Shown here: positions 33,628 through 42,329 of the stretch, piece by piece
Layout of the letters: every line of letters begins with the position of its first letter
Position numbering within the stretch: the stretch's first letter is position 1
Assembly: GCF_000327485.1 (NCBI RefSeq)
Contig: NC_019943.1
Coordinates: 310,001-374,000 of the forward strand
Reading direction: 5' to 3'
Source of the DNA: Methanoregula formicica SMSP
Lineage (GTDB): Archaea; Halobacteriota; Methanomicrobia; Methanomicrobiales; Methanospirillaceae
DNA: 64,000 nucleotides
Position numbers and translations under genes: made by a program
Notes under the pieces: generated by a model
Databases searched by the model: none
What the model was told of the DNA's origin: nothing
The model's input: only the letters and a program-made list of their open reading frames with translations

Positions 33628-34134
33628 ATGAGACATGGAAGGAGAAGAGGAATGGACCTCGGCAATCTGCCGTGGCTCCCCATTGCCGCCGTCATCGGTG
33701 TGGTTGCTGTTGTGATCATTGCAGCGTTGTTTTTCCTTGGCGGAGGGCCCGGGGGGGACAGCTCCCCGTCACCTGCCGTGAGCAACACTCCCTTCCCGCA
33801 GACCCCCATGAAGGTAACCCAAGGTGTAGCAGCCATCACGGTCCGCGAGACCACAGCACCTGCAGTCCCGCCAACCGGAACCTGGGTGATGGTTGAGTAC
33901 ATTGGAAGTTTCAAGGGAAGCTACGGGATGCCTTCCGATATCCAGAAGGCCGAGAACTCAGGGATCCGGCTGTATGAAGTCGTGAATGCAACAGGTGCGG
34001 TCAAGGCAGAGTTCCAGAAAAAGGATGGCTCAACGAAGCACGACCTCACGGTGACCATATACCGGGACGGCAAAGCGGTGAAGTTCGCAAAGAACAGCTC
34101 CGCCTATGGTATTGTCTCCGTCCAATACCTGTAA
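33628..34134 (+). CDS. Membrane-anchored extracellular protein
   Basis: 168 residues from an ATG with AGGAG upstream. A basic N-terminus and one membrane helix (about 15-38, LPIAAVIGVVAVVIIAALFFLGG) are followed by a Ser/Pro/Thr linker and a beta-rich domain from about 88 (GTWVMVEYIGSFKGSYG ... YGIVSVQYL) that should face outside. The domain occurs in other Methanomicrobiales exported proteins as far as I recall, but it is not the domain shared by the TIR protein and the 40732 lipoprotein. Function unknown. Confidence 0.75.
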   Translation: MRHGRRRGMDLGNLPWLPIAAVIGVVAVVIIAALFFLGGGPGGDSSPSPAVSNTPFPQTPMKVTQGVAAITVRETTAPAVPPTGTWVMVEYIGSFKGSYGMPSDIQKAENSGIRLYEVVNATGAVKAEFQKKDGSTKHDLTVTIYRDGKAVKFAKNSSAYGIVSVQYL

Positions 34135-34185
34135 TCTTTCTTTTCCCGCGCCCGTGCACGAAAAAACGCAATAAAAAAGATAGTT

Positions 34186-34626
34186 TTACTTCTTGCCGAC
34201 CCGGGCCTTGGGTGCGGACTTTTTCTCTTCTTTCTTTTCGCCCTCTACCTTGGGGAAGAGCTCATCAAGGGACTTCTCGCCATATGCCGTGACACGGGCG
34301 TTGATCTGCACGAACTCAGCGGTTATCTCGCTCGCACGGATCATCTTCCTGCGGCGTTCCCCGTCCATGACCGGGTGAAACCCGATGCCCCCTGCAAGGA
34401 GGAGTTTCTTGCGCCCGGCTCCCGGGACACTCTTCTTTGCAGCGATCCCGGTCCGGTCGGTTCCACCGGTGATCTGGATCTTGTATCCGGCAAGCCCGAG
34501 CGAGCCTGCTTCGATTTCATCACCGATACGTTTCCCTACGATCGCACCTGCTGCGCCGCCAGTGGCGTCAACATTGTAGGCGCGGCCGGTCTTGGGGTCT
34601 GAAACAACGACTTTGAACTCAACCAT
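34186..34626 (-). CDS. rps6e: 30S ribosomal protein S6e
   Basis: 146 residues. S6e marks are MVEFKVVVSDPKTGRAYN, GKRIGDEI, YKIQITGGTDRTG and FHPVMDGERRRKMIR. The C-terminus carries a lysine-rich tail. It belongs to the small subunit and is followed on the same strand by infB, which is a translation-factor neighbourhood. Confidence 0.97.
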   Translation of the reverse strand: MVEFKVVVSDPKTGRAYNVDATGGAAGAIVGKRIGDEIEAGSLGLAGYKIQITGGTDRTGIAAKKSVPGAGRKKLLLAGGIGFHPVMDGERRRKMIRASEITAEFVQINARVTAYGEKSLDELFPKVEGEKKEEKKSAPKARVGKK

Positions 34627-34748
34627 ACCTGATTCTTCCTATTATATTTAGTAACCCTCTTCTGGGGTCTTTTCACGTCTCCGGCTGCCGGCGGATTCGC
34701 CCACACATGAGAAGTACCCATTTTATTATACTGGTACGCTATTAAACC

Positions 34749-34762
34749 CTCGCGTGCGCGAG
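34749..34762 (-). terminator. Hairpin after infB
   Basis: CTCGCG-TG-CGCGAG, a perfect 6-bp stem, lies 11 bp beyond the infB stop; a T-run is weak, so it may be a processing or terminator hairpin. Confidence 0.3.
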
Positions 34763-34772
34763 CATGCGGTTA

Positions 34773-36551
34773 TTACTTGCCCCAGAAGGGGTCGGTCTTG
34801 CGGCGCATGGCGGTAAACTCTGCCAGTACTTCCTGGGTGCTGGTGTTGAGCGTCTTGAGCATCTCTTTTTCCAGCACCTTGACATGGCGCTCCGGAATGT
34901 CCACGAAGAGGTCGTCTCCCACGCTCACCTGTCGTCCGACCGTTGCCCCCTCGATGGATATCGCCACCTCGAGGCCCTCATCGGCCTCGCGGATGGATTC
35001 CTGCCGGAGCTGCATGGTCTTGAGGTGCCCCACTTTCTTCCCGTCAAGCTTGATCAGGTTGACATCGCTCCGGAGCTTCCCACCCAGCACCCGCACACCG
35101 ACGACGGCCGGGTTGCTCTGCCGGAAGACACAGTCCGGCAGGAGACGAATCTTTGCCGGCATCACCACATGCTCGAAGCGCTGCTTCTCCATGAGGCGTT
35201 TCTGTTCGTCCCGCCACTCCACGTACTGGTCGATGAGCTGGTAGATGACCTTCCCCTCAAAGACCTTCACCTGCGTGTACAGCGGATCCTTGATGATCTC
35301 CGCGGCGTCCGGTAGGAGGGGTGTGTTGAAAGAGAGCAGGACCCGGAACGCGGGATTCTTGATGGTCTCGGTCTCGACAAGATCGAGCCGGCTGACCGGC
35401 CCGACCTCCGCCCGCATCACCCCGATCTCCTTGGACTCGAGCTCCTTGCAGAGGGCCTCAAGGGCACCGATCGTGTCGGCCTTGATGACGATCCCTTCCT
35501 CGGCAAGGTTGACATGGATCTCGGTCATCTCCCTCTTGATTTTTTCTGTGACCTCGTCGCGGTTCCCCCGGATGACAAAGAAGGGAGACCCGGCAATCAC
35601 GCCCTCGAGGTTCGGGGCAGTGACCTTGATCCCCGCGGCAGCGGCAACGGACTTCACCCGCTCGAACCGGTCCTCGGTGAGGATCTCCTGCATGGGCCGG
35701 GGTTTCAGGAGCGAGCGCACCTTGGTGACGACAACGTCTACCTGCGTTGCGACCGCAATCTCGTCACCAACGGCAAGCGTCCCATCGTAGAGGATCACGT
35801 CAAGGGTTGTCCCAAGGCCGCGTTCTTCCTTTACCTCAAGAACTGTGCCGGCTCCCGGGCCCTCGACCAGGAGTTTCAGCTCGTCGCTCATGTACCGCTG
35901 GGCAAGCCCGATCATGATAAGGAGGAGGTCCGGAATCCCTTCTCCCGTATGGGCGCTGAGAGGAACAATCGCCAGGTTTCTCTGGAAATCCGCCACCCGG
36001 TCGAACCGGTCGGCGGAGAAGTCAAGTTCCGAGAGTTTTCCCACGATCTCGTAGGTCTTGTTCTCGACATCGCCTTTGACCCGCTCGTTCTGTTTGTTGA
36101 ACGATGAGATGAACGACTCGTTCTCGTTCACCCTCCACCCGTGAATGCGATCGATCTTGGTTGCTGCAATGACAAACGGGGTCTTGCAGTTCCTGAGGAT
36201 CTGGAGCGCTTCGATGGTCTGGGGCTGGAACCCCTGGTTGATGTCAACGACCAGGATCGCCATATCGGCAAGCGCCCCGCCGCGTGCACGGAGCGTTGTA
36301 AATGCGTGGTGTCCCGGTGTGTCAATAAAAAGCAGGCCCGGGATGTTGATCGGGACCTTGCCCATGCTCCCGCTCATGGTACGGATTGCCTCAATCGGGA
36401 CGATGGTTGCGCCGATATGCTGGGTAATGGCGCCGGCCTCTGAGCTGACGACCGACGAGCCCCGGATCCGGTCGAGCAGCGAGGTCTTGCCATGGTCCAC
36501 GTGTCCCATCACGCAGACAATCGGTGTCCTGATCTTCGGGTTCTCCGCCAT
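34773..36551 (-). CDS. infB: Translation initiation factor aIF5B (IF2 homologue)
   Basis: 592 residues from an ATG preceded by GGAGG with 8-bp spacing; the open frame extends upstream to 36689 but that part does not resemble the family. The GTPase domain has G1 GHVDHGKTSLLD, G2-region AITQHIGAT, G3 DTPGHHAF and G4 TKIDR; domains II to IV follow, with the C-terminal helix at the end. It joins ribosomal subunits and helps place initiator tRNA. It follows rps6e on the minus strand. The leader carries GAC-rich sequence and no small ORF. Confidence 0.95.
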   Translation of the reverse strand: MAENPKIRTPIVCVMGHVDHGKTSLLDRIRGSSVVSSEAGAITQHIGATIVPIEAIRTMSGSMGKVPINIPGLLFIDTPGHHAFTTLRARGGALADMAILVVDINQGFQPQTIEALQILRNCKTPFVIAATKIDRIHGWRVNENESFISSFNKQNERVKGDVENKTYEIVGKLSELDFSADRFDRVADFQRNLAIVPLSAHTGEGIPDLLLIMIGLAQRYMSDELKLLVEGPGAGTVLEVKEERGLGTTLDVILYDGTLAVGDEIAVATQVDVVVTKVRSLLKPRPMQEILTEDRFERVKSVAAAAGIKVTAPNLEGVIAGSPFFVIRGNRDEVTEKIKREMTEIHVNLAEEGIVIKADTIGALEALCKELESKEIGVMRAEVGPVSRLDLVETETIKNPAFRVLLSFNTPLLPDAAEIIKDPLYTQVKVFEGKVIYQLIDQYVEWRDEQKRLMEKQRFEHVVMPAKIRLLPDCVFRQSNPAVVGVRVLGGKLRSDVNLIKLDGKKVGHLKTMQLRQESIREADEGLEVAISIEGATVGRQVSVGDDLFVDIPERHVKVLEKEMLKTLNTSTQEVLAEFTAMRRKTDPFWGK

Positions 36552-36812
36552 AGTCCGGTCCTCCGTATTGTTCAAGCCCACGGCACGGGAAAAAACACCG
36601 CGCCCTCCTGCCCGGATGATGTGTCCGGCATACATCGCCGTCAGGGAAGAGTGTTTCGGGCCACCTGATATGTAATGGACTCCTGACAATATTAATTGTC
36701 ACCCCGCGGACAGGGATGACCTCCCGTATAAGGAATGCCGCACATCAGGCGTGCCGACGCATTGGCAAGGATACATTAATCAAAGAACAGTGCAAAAATT
36801 AAAGGGCAATTT

Positions 36813-36885
36813 GCCAGGGTGGGGTAGTTGGTTATCCTAGGGGACTGTGGATCCCCCGACCCGGGTTCGAGTCTCGGCCCTGGCC
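36813..36885 (+). tRNA. tRNA-His (anticodon GTG)
   Basis: A 73-nt cloverleaf: acceptor GCCAGGG/CCCTGGC, D arm GGGT/ATCC, anticodon stem GGGGA/TCCCC with loop CTGTGGA (anticodon GTG), and T arm CCGGG-TTCGAGT-CTCGG. The discriminator is C73 as required. The base before G1 is T (36812), so the extra G-1 that marks histidine tRNA is not encoded. Confidence 0.95.
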
Positions 36886-37038
36886 TTCTTTTCACGGTAA
36901 CGATTGCAGGCGATTTCAATACGCATCCTTTTGGATCTGTCGTTCGATGACGATCGGGATCTGCCCGGTTCTCCGTCATATCCTCCTTGCAGGTTTTCGA
37001 GGCCTGGAACTACGAATAAAAAGACTTATTGTCTCAAT

Positions 37039-37047
37039 CTATAGAAT
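37039..37047 (+). promoter_or_regulatory. TATA box upstream of 37070 gene
   Basis: TCTATAGAA centred 27 bp before the ATG, consistent with a leaderless mRNA. Confidence 0.4.
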
Positions 37048-37069
37048 TAGCAGAAATAAAAGAGCAGGC

Positions 37070-37426
37070 ATGGAGAATTCCCTGGTCGTCCCGGCAGCAG
37101 TAATCGGCGTTGCGTTCATCGTCTTCGGTGCCGCACTCGGTATTGCGTACCTGTCAGGTTCTCCGGTTCCTCCCTTCCAGCCGCCCCCGAATCTTGCCCC
37201 TCTTGAAACCCCGGTTCCCTATGTGGTGGGGGATATCATGCAGTCAGAGGACACCACGCAGGGGGCAATTGTTACCGGCTATGATGCATACCGGGAGTTG
37301 TACTCGTACCAACCGGTGGTTGTCAATGTCAGCGCAGGTACGTTCCATATCCTTGAAGGAACCGGCACGATGCCCTGCCAGGAATTTGAGGCACGGTATC
37401 CGTACAAGATATTTACGAACACGTAA
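37070..37426 (+). CDS. Membrane-anchored small extracellular protein
   Basis: 118 residues. One membrane helix near the start (about 7-29, VPAAVIGVAFIVFGAALGIAYL), a Pro-rich stretch (PVPPFQPPPNLAPLETPVP) and a short strand-rich domain with one Cys near the end (MPCQEFEARYP). The body should be outside. Family unknown. Its promoter gives a leaderless start at 37070. Confidence 0.7.
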   Translation: MENSLVVPAAVIGVAFIVFGAALGIAYLSGSPVPPFQPPPNLAPLETPVPYVVGDIMQSEDTTQGAIVTGYDAYRELYSYQPVVVNVSAGTFHILEGTGTMPCQEFEARYPYKIFTNT

Positions 37427-37533
37427 AGCGCATCACGGCGATTCCCGTTTTGCGATTGGTGTCTTCGATGGAATGAGAGAGAAGCCGCGCTCATGCCTCC
37501 AACTACGGCACCTCTCACACTACAGCACTTTTT

Positions 37534-37568
37534 TGTACAACATAACACAAATATGTACATAAAAATCC
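37534..37568 (+). promoter_or_regulatory. Promoter with two TGTACA palindromes
   Basis: TGTACA at 37534-37539 and 37554-37559 are 20 bp apart (two helical turns). The second overlaps TATA-like CATAAAAAT (37558-37566), which lies about 45 bp before the methyltransferase ATG. The spacing suits a dimeric repressor blocking TBP. Confidence 0.4.
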
Positions 37569-37606
37569 GATCCATCCCAGAGAATCTCTCCGGAGCACAT
37601 CCCATT

Positions 37607-38413
37607 ATGGCCGAACATACCTATGTCCACGGGTACTCTACCCGGGAATCTGAACGTCTTTCTGACCAGGCAGAGACACTCACCGATCTCCTTCACCACG
37701 ACACCCGGTACCCTGCCGGTTCCCGGGTGCTGGAAGCCGGCTGCGGAATTGGTGCCCAGACGGTAATTCTTGCAGGAAACAGCCCGGGTGCCATAATTAC
37801 CTCTATCGACATCTCGGAAGAATCTCTCAGGAAGGCAGAACAGTCCGTCCGGCAGGCAGGGATCACGAACGTGACCTTCCGGCAGGCGGACATCTTCCAC
37901 CTCCCTTTTCCTCCTGCCAGCTTCGATCACATCTTCCTCTGTTTCGTGCTCGAACACCTTGCCGATCCCGAGCAGGCCCTTGGACGGCTCCGTCCGCTCC
38001 TCAAAGAAGGGGGGACGATCACGGTGATCGAAGGCGATCACGGCTCGACCCTCTTCCATCCTGATAACGCCTTTGCGAGGAAAGCGGTGCAATGTCTTGT
38101 CACTCTGCAGCGGCAGATGGGCGGGAACTCCCTGATCGGGAGGGAACTCTACCCGCTTATCAGCTATGCCGGGTTCCGCGATGTCCATATCTCCCCCCGA
38201 ATGGTTTATGTTGACTCTTCACGCCCTGCCCTTGTGGAAGGGTTCACGAAACTGACCTTCACGGCCATGGTCGAAGGTATCGGGGCCACGGTTCTTGAGA
38301 AGGGGCTGATGACCCGGGAAGAATGGGATCGCGGGATCGCAGCATTGTACCGCACGGCCGAAGAGGACGGTGTCTTCTGTTATACGTTCTTCAAGGCAAC
38401 CGCACGGAAATGA
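37607..38413 (+). CDS. SAM-dependent methyltransferase
   Basis: 268 residues. Class I fold: motif I VLEAGCGIGAQTVILA near 46, SIDISEESLRKAEQSV, motif AFD-like FPPASFDHIFLCFVLEHL and PLLKEGGT. The pattern resembles UbiE/Coq5-type enzymes, but the C-terminal half (GFTKLTFTAMVEGIGATVLEKG) is not diagnostic for any substrate. The start ATG at 37607 fits the fold; upstream codons are open but include the promoter. A TATA and TGTACA repeats lie upstream. It is followed by a quinone-reductase-like gene 13 bp later. Confidence 0.85.
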   Translation: MAEHTYVHGYSTRESERLSDQAETLTDLLHHDTRYPAGSRVLEAGCGIGAQTVILAGNSPGAIITSIDISEESLRKAEQSVRQAGITNVTFRQADIFHLPFPPASFDHIFLCFVLEHLADPEQALGRLRPLLKEGGTITVIEGDHGSTLFHPDNAFARKAVQCLVTLQRQMGGNSLIGRELYPLISYAGFRDVHISPRMVYVDSSRPALVEGFTKLTFTAMVEGIGATVLEKGLMTREEWDRGIAALYRTAEEDGVFCYTFFKATARK

Positions 38414-38426
38414 CAGGATGAACGCC

Positions 38427-39032
38427 ATGAAAATCTCCCTTATCCTTGCACATCCCCGTCCGGGAAGTTTCAATCATGCAATCGCCGGGACAGCAGCCCG
38501 TGTGCTCCATGATGCCGGTCATATTGTCTCTGTCCATGATCTCTATGCGGAAGCGTTCGATCCTCTTCTCCTGTCTGAAGAGGTCCCCCGTGATACACTA
38601 CTTCCCGATGATATCGCGCAGCATTGCGCCGAGATTGCCTCAGCCGACGGGATCGTTATTGTCCATCCCGATTGGTGGGGGATGCCGCCCGCGATCCTGA
38701 AAGGCTGGATTGACCGTGTCCTCCGCCCGGGAGTTGCTTACAGGTTCGCGGAGACAGATTCCGGCGATGGAATTCCTGCAGGGCTCCTGAAAGCAAAAGC
38801 CGCTATTGTCTTCAATACGTCCAACACCCCCTGGCAGCGGGAGATCGAGATCTTCGGCGATCCGCTCGAACGGCTCTGGAAGGATTGCGTCCTTGTATTC
38901 TGTGGCGTACCGGTCGTCCAGCGCCGGATGTTTGGGGTCGTAGTGACCAGCACGGATGCCCAGCGGAAGGCATGGCTGGAAGAAGTGAGCCGCCTGGTAT
39001 CAGAGACCTTCCCTCAGGAATCCTCTGCATAG
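38427..39032 (+). CDS. NAD(P)H:quinone reductase-type flavoprotein
   Basis: 201 residues of the flavodoxin fold. The FMN phosphate loop is LAHPRPGSFNHAIA near the start, and VIVHPDWWGMPPAILKGWIDRVL is the marker segment of the KefF/NQO-like family. It probably reduces quinones or nitro compounds with two electrons from NAD(P)H. Start ATG 38427 is preceded by GGATGA; ATG 38418 is three codons earlier. Probably cotranscribed with the methyltransferase upstream. Confidence 0.88.
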   Translation: MKISLILAHPRPGSFNHAIAGTAARVLHDAGHIVSVHDLYAEAFDPLLLSEEVPRDTLLPDDIAQHCAEIASADGIVIVHPDWWGMPPAILKGWIDRVLRPGVAYRFAETDSGDGIPAGLLKAKAAIVFNTSNTPWQREIEIFGDPLERLWKDCVLVFCGVPVVQRRMFGVVVTSTDAQRKAWLEEVSRLVSETFPQESSA

Positions 39033-39113
39033 CAGGTACCGATTCTCATTTTCGCCCCGTGCATGCTTCCGGTTTATCTTGTCACTGACAGACAATCCTG
39101 ATGGAGACTGACA

Positions 39114-39521
39114 ATGGACACCGAAACGATCACGACAGATATCCTCGCGACAATCAGGGACATGAACCGGGCCTGGACTACCGGGTGGCATGATGAAGAA
39201 TTCCGCCAGTATATCCACAAGGATGCCGTTGCTATCGTGCCCTCAGTACCCGGACGTCTTGAGGGACTGAATGCCTATGTTGCCGGCTGGAGAGGGTTCG
39301 CCCTGACAGCAACGATCCATTCCTGGCAGGAGTCCGATCATAAGGTGGAGATATTTGCCGGTGGACGGTGCAGTGTGGTAACATATTTTTTCACGATTGA
39401 TTTTACACTAGGCGGCGTGCGGCAGACCATGCGGGGCCGGGATATGTTCTTTTTGGTGAAAGAAGGGAAGACGTGGCTGGTTGCTGCTGACCAGTTCTCA
39501 CCGGAACCTACGGTATCATGA
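39114..39521 (+). CDS. SnoaL/NTF2-like protein
   Basis: 135 residues. Helix-then-curved-sheet pattern of the DUF4440/NTF2-like fold: ATIRDMNRAWTTGWHDEEFRQYIHKDAVAIVP at the start and FFLVKEGKTWLVAADQFS at the end. Such proteins bind small molecules or act as lyases and isomerases; the ligand is unknown. GGAGA lies upstream of the ATG. Confidence 0.8.
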   Translation: MDTETITTDILATIRDMNRAWTTGWHDEEFRQYIHKDAVAIVPSVPGRLEGLNAYVAGWRGFALTATIHSWQESDHKVEIFAGGRCSVVTYFFTIDFTLGGVRQTMRGRDMFFLVKEGKTWLVAADQFSPEPTVS

Positions 39522-39587
39522 TTGAAAAAACAAACGGGACACGACCAGTATAAATTTTTGTGCAGAGAATACTAGAGGAGAGATACC

Positions 39588-39842
39588 ATGGAAACAATCG
39601 TCATTGTCGGCTACGTTGCCGGCGCCCTCACCACCATCTCGTTCGTGCCGCAGGTGGTCAAGGCCTGGAAGATGAGGGAGACCCGCGATCTCTCGCTTGC
39701 CATGCTCGTTCTCTTCGCTATCGGTGTTATTCTCTGGACCCTGTACGGAATCTGGGTCGGGTCCCTTCCCATCATTGCCGCCAATGTTATCACGTTTGCT
39801 CTGATTCTTGTACTGCTTGGCCTGAAATTATGGTACAAGTGA
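39588..39842 (+). CDS. SemiSWEET-type sugar transporter (PQ-loop, MtN3 family)
   Basis: 84 residues forming one three-helix unit. The PQ-loop motif FVPQVVKAWK is at about 19-28, followed by TRDLSLAMLVLFAIGVILW and a third helix ending YK. SemiSWEETs work as homodimers moving sugars or similar solutes. GAGGAG precedes the ATG. Substrate cannot be told. Confidence 0.9.
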   Translation: METIVIVGYVAGALTTISFVPQVVKAWKMRETRDLSLAMLVLFAIGVILWTLYGIWVGSLPIIAANVITFALILVLLGLKLWYK

Positions 39843-39961
39843 ATCCGGCTTTTTTTAGGACCTGACTCTCAGGACCAATCGGGATCTCCCGTTCTGGATG
39901 CATACACTTAACCGGCTGAACGGACTTACCGTGAGAGAAGGGAAAAAAGGATGATGTCGGT

Positions 39962-40585
39962 TTATTGGGATTCCTGCTGCAGGAGTACAAGGCATCCCGA
40001 GAGGATATCGTGGAGCCCCTGGTGCTTCCGGGTGAAGGCAATCATGATGAACCCGATGAAGATGAGCAGGGCGGAGATGTATTTCCAGAAGAACCGGAGT
40101 GTTGTCCGGGCAAAGCTCGGCTTGTTTCCCTCAAGGTCGGTTACCACCAGTTTCATCAGCACCTTGCCCGGCGTTGCCTGGCTGCGGGAGGACTCAAAGC
40201 CTGCATAGTAAACCCAAGGTACCACGACAAGGGTAATCCCGTATGCCGCAATGATTGATCCGAAGAGGGCTGCCATCGTACCCTCGTTGGTCAGTTCTGC
40301 AACCGGCACATGCTGGACCGCATAGAAGTAGAGGTTCTGGAAACCCCGGAAGAGGCCGAGTGCGCCGGCAACAACCAGATCGATGAGCAGGATGAGGATG
40401 AGATCTACGATGAAAGCCACAAGACGCCTCCCAAGGCCGGCATACACGCCGACATCGGGCCCTTCGTCCTCTTCCGGCACAGGGGCGGCAACCGGTCGCG
40501 ACGGGACCAACTCGATATCAGCCCCGCACCACTGGCAGAATTTTCCGGAGGCATCCGTCTCTTTTCCGCATTTAGGACAGAACAT
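39962..40585 (-). CDS. RDD family membrane protein with N-terminal zinc ribbon
   Basis: 207 residues from the ATG preceded by AGGAG. The N-terminus is a zinc ribbon (FCPKCGKETDASGKFCQWCG), then an acidic/Pro linker and an RDD domain: GRRLVAFIVDLILILLIDLVV, a second helix, and TPGKVLMKLVV, with the R and D residues typical of the family. The end has FWKYISALLIFIGFIMIA. Function of RDD proteins is unclear (some are ion transporters). The zinc ribbon faces the cytosol. Confidence 0.88.
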   Translation of the reverse strand: MFCPKCGKETDASGKFCQWCGADIELVPSRPVAAPVPEEDEGPDVGVYAGLGRRLVAFIVDLILILLIDLVVAGALGLFRGFQNLYFYAVQHVPVAELTNEGTMAALFGSIIAAYGITLVVVPWVYYAGFESSRSQATPGKVLMKLVVTDLEGNKPSFARTTLRFFWKYISALLIFIGFIMIAFTRKHQGLHDILSGCLVLLQQESQ

Positions 40586-40731
40586 TCGATAGACTCCTGA
40601 TAAGTAAACTTCATCCGGTGTCCTTTTTAATGTATCGTTCTTTTCCGGAATTCCTTCCTCTCCCCGTATTCTCCACCTGCGTCCGGGTTTCTGACACAAA
40701 TCAGTAATACCAATACATGCAAGGGATCTGC

Positions 40732-41211
40732 ATGAAGACAACCCGGATCCTGATTGTTCTTTTCGGGGTCGTACTCTGTGCTCTCGCTGCCGGCTGCACG
40801 AGCCCGACCAGTATCCTGATGAAGAGCGGTACCCCAACCCCCTCCCCGCAGGTGACGGTATCACCGGAGACAACGTTGCTCTCGCAGGGGGCTTTCATGC
40901 CCGTGCAGACACTGCCTGCTGAACAATACGTTGACGTTCAGCTCACAAAGGAGCGCCCGGATTACACAATCCACCTCCTGTACAATGGCGGCAAGGGAGA
41001 AGTAAGCGTCCAGAACATCTTCCTGAAAGCGACGCTGTCGGACGGGCAGGTTATTGAGAAATACCTGAATGACAACCAGCGTCAGCCAAGGAGAGGTGAC
41101 GAGATCATCATCAAGGGTACCCGAGGCAGCGACCGTGTCGAGGTCTATATCACCAGCGTTGGCCAGACCTATAAGATCCTTGACAAGGAACTGCTGGTGA
41201 ACCGCCTCTGA
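40732..41211 (+). CDS. Lipoprotein with the same domain as the TIR protein's C-terminus
   Basis: 159 residues. Lipoprotein signal MKTTRILIVLFGVVLCALAAGC with lipobox LAAGC. A short Pro/Thr linker leads to a beta-rich domain (about 65-159). Matches to the TIR protein's C-terminus include YNGGKG against FNGGPG, SDG, the motif KGTRGSDRVEVYIT against QGTRGTDRIRVIVT, and ILDKELL against IVDKLLY. The domain is therefore extracytoplasmic in this protein. Function unknown; a binding or sensing module is inferred. Start ATG 40732 follows AAGGGATC. Confidence 0.85.
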   Translation: MKTTRILIVLFGVVLCALAAGCTSPTSILMKSGTPTPSPQVTVSPETTLLSQGAFMPVQTLPAEQYVDVQLTKERPDYTIHLLYNGGKGEVSVQNIFLKATLSDGQVIEKYLNDNQRQPRRGDEIIIKGTRGSDRVEVYITSVGQTYKILDKELLVNRL

Positions 41212-41249
41212 CGTGCCCAGATAATCCCCGGGCATCTTTTTCCGGGTTT

Positions 41250-42329
41250 TTACCCGGTGTGGCTGATCCTGCTGATTCGTTCCGTGTATTTCTGTGTTGC
41301 ATACCCGAGCAGGCCGGCAACCGCAAGGACTGCTGCCAGTACCGCCCATTGCTCCGCTCCTGCCGTGCCCACCGCAAGCCTTGTCAGGAGGTTCATCGGG
41401 TTTGCCGGCAGGGAGAGGGCAAAGAGGATCACGACAACAAGCGCTGTCGAGAAGATGAACTGGGCAGCGGTCCGTTCGCGGTAATGGAGGGCAGTCAATG
41501 CGCCGAGCAGGACAAGGACGAAAGAACTGATCGTCACGTGAAGCAGAATCAGGCCGGCATTCTCGATCGCAATACCGTTGATCATCAGGAGCACCAGCCA
41601 GACCGCGGCCTGGACGGGGACGAGGATCTCGCAGGCAAGGACTTTACCCCAGACCATCTCGGGGAACGTGACCGGTGTCGAGACCAGCGTTTCGAGCGTG
41701 TCGTGCTGGTATTCTTCAGTAATCAGGTCGATGACGAGTGCTGAGGCGATGATCGCCGGCATGAAGATCAGAAGCGGGATCAAAAGTCCGTACACGAACT
41801 CGTAGAAGTCGCCTCCGCCCGATGCCGGGGGGAACCGGAGTGGCAGCGGCTTTTCGTTCAACCGATCTATCCGTATCTCACGCAGGTCCTTTTCGTACCG
41901 CAGGAAGATATCCTTGAGTTTGACATCCACGATGGCACTCTGGAGATCGTTTTGCAGGGTATAGAGCGTGACCTTGATCGGGGCATCGGCATCCGGGGCC
42001 GTGTCCGGGACCCAGATCACGGCAGCAAGTTTCCGCTCCTTAAGGGCAGTCACCCCGGTCGAGAGGTCCATCTGGAAGACCCGGAAGTCCGGGCTGGCAT
42101 AGAGATAACGGGACAGGTCCGATTCATTCCCCGCGTAGCCTACGTTATACTTGAACCGGGAGTACTTTGAGAGCGACGAGGGGTCGTACATCGAGGTGAG
42201 CCCCACCATCAGGAACGAGGAGAAGAGGGCGACGAAGAGCTGGAGCAGGATGGCAAGCAGGATCGTCCGCTCCGAGAGGAGGCCGCGGAACTCCTTCTCT
42301 GCAATGATGGACAGGTGCTTTGCCATCAT
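41250..42329 (-). CDS. ABC-2 type permease
   Basis: 359 residues from an ATG that overlaps the upstream stop (ATGA). An N-terminal helix (ILLAILLQLFVALFSSFLMVG) is followed by a large extracytoplasmic loop (about 55-170), then five hydrophobic helices in the C-terminal half, with EEYQHDTLETLVSTPVT as the family's coupling segment. It belongs to the NatB/ABC-2 export class and pairs with the fused permease upstream and the ATPase at 45241-46131. Confidence 0.9.
   Translation of the reverse strand: MMAKHLSIIAEKEFRGLLSERTILLAILLQLFVALFSSFLMVGLTSMYDPSSLSKYSRFKYNVGYAGNESDLSRYLYASPDFRVFQMDLSTGVTALKERKLAAVIWVPDTAPDADAPIKVTLYTLQNDLQSAIVDVKLKDIFLRYEKDLREIRIDRLNEKPLPLRFPPASGGGDFYEFVYGLLIPLLIFMPAIIASALVIDLITEEYQHDTLETLVSTPVTFPEMVWGKVLACEILVPVQAAVWLVLLMINGIAIENAGLILLHVTISSFVLVLLGALTALHYRERTAAQFIFSTALVVVILFALSLPANPMNLLTRLAVGTAGAEQWAVLAAVLAVAGLLGYATQKYTERISRISHTG

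Noticed and set aside
36552-36689. N-terminal extension of aIF5B from the open frame up to 36689
   Set aside because: A strong GGAGG lies before ATG 36551, where the family sequence starts; the upstream codons match nothing.
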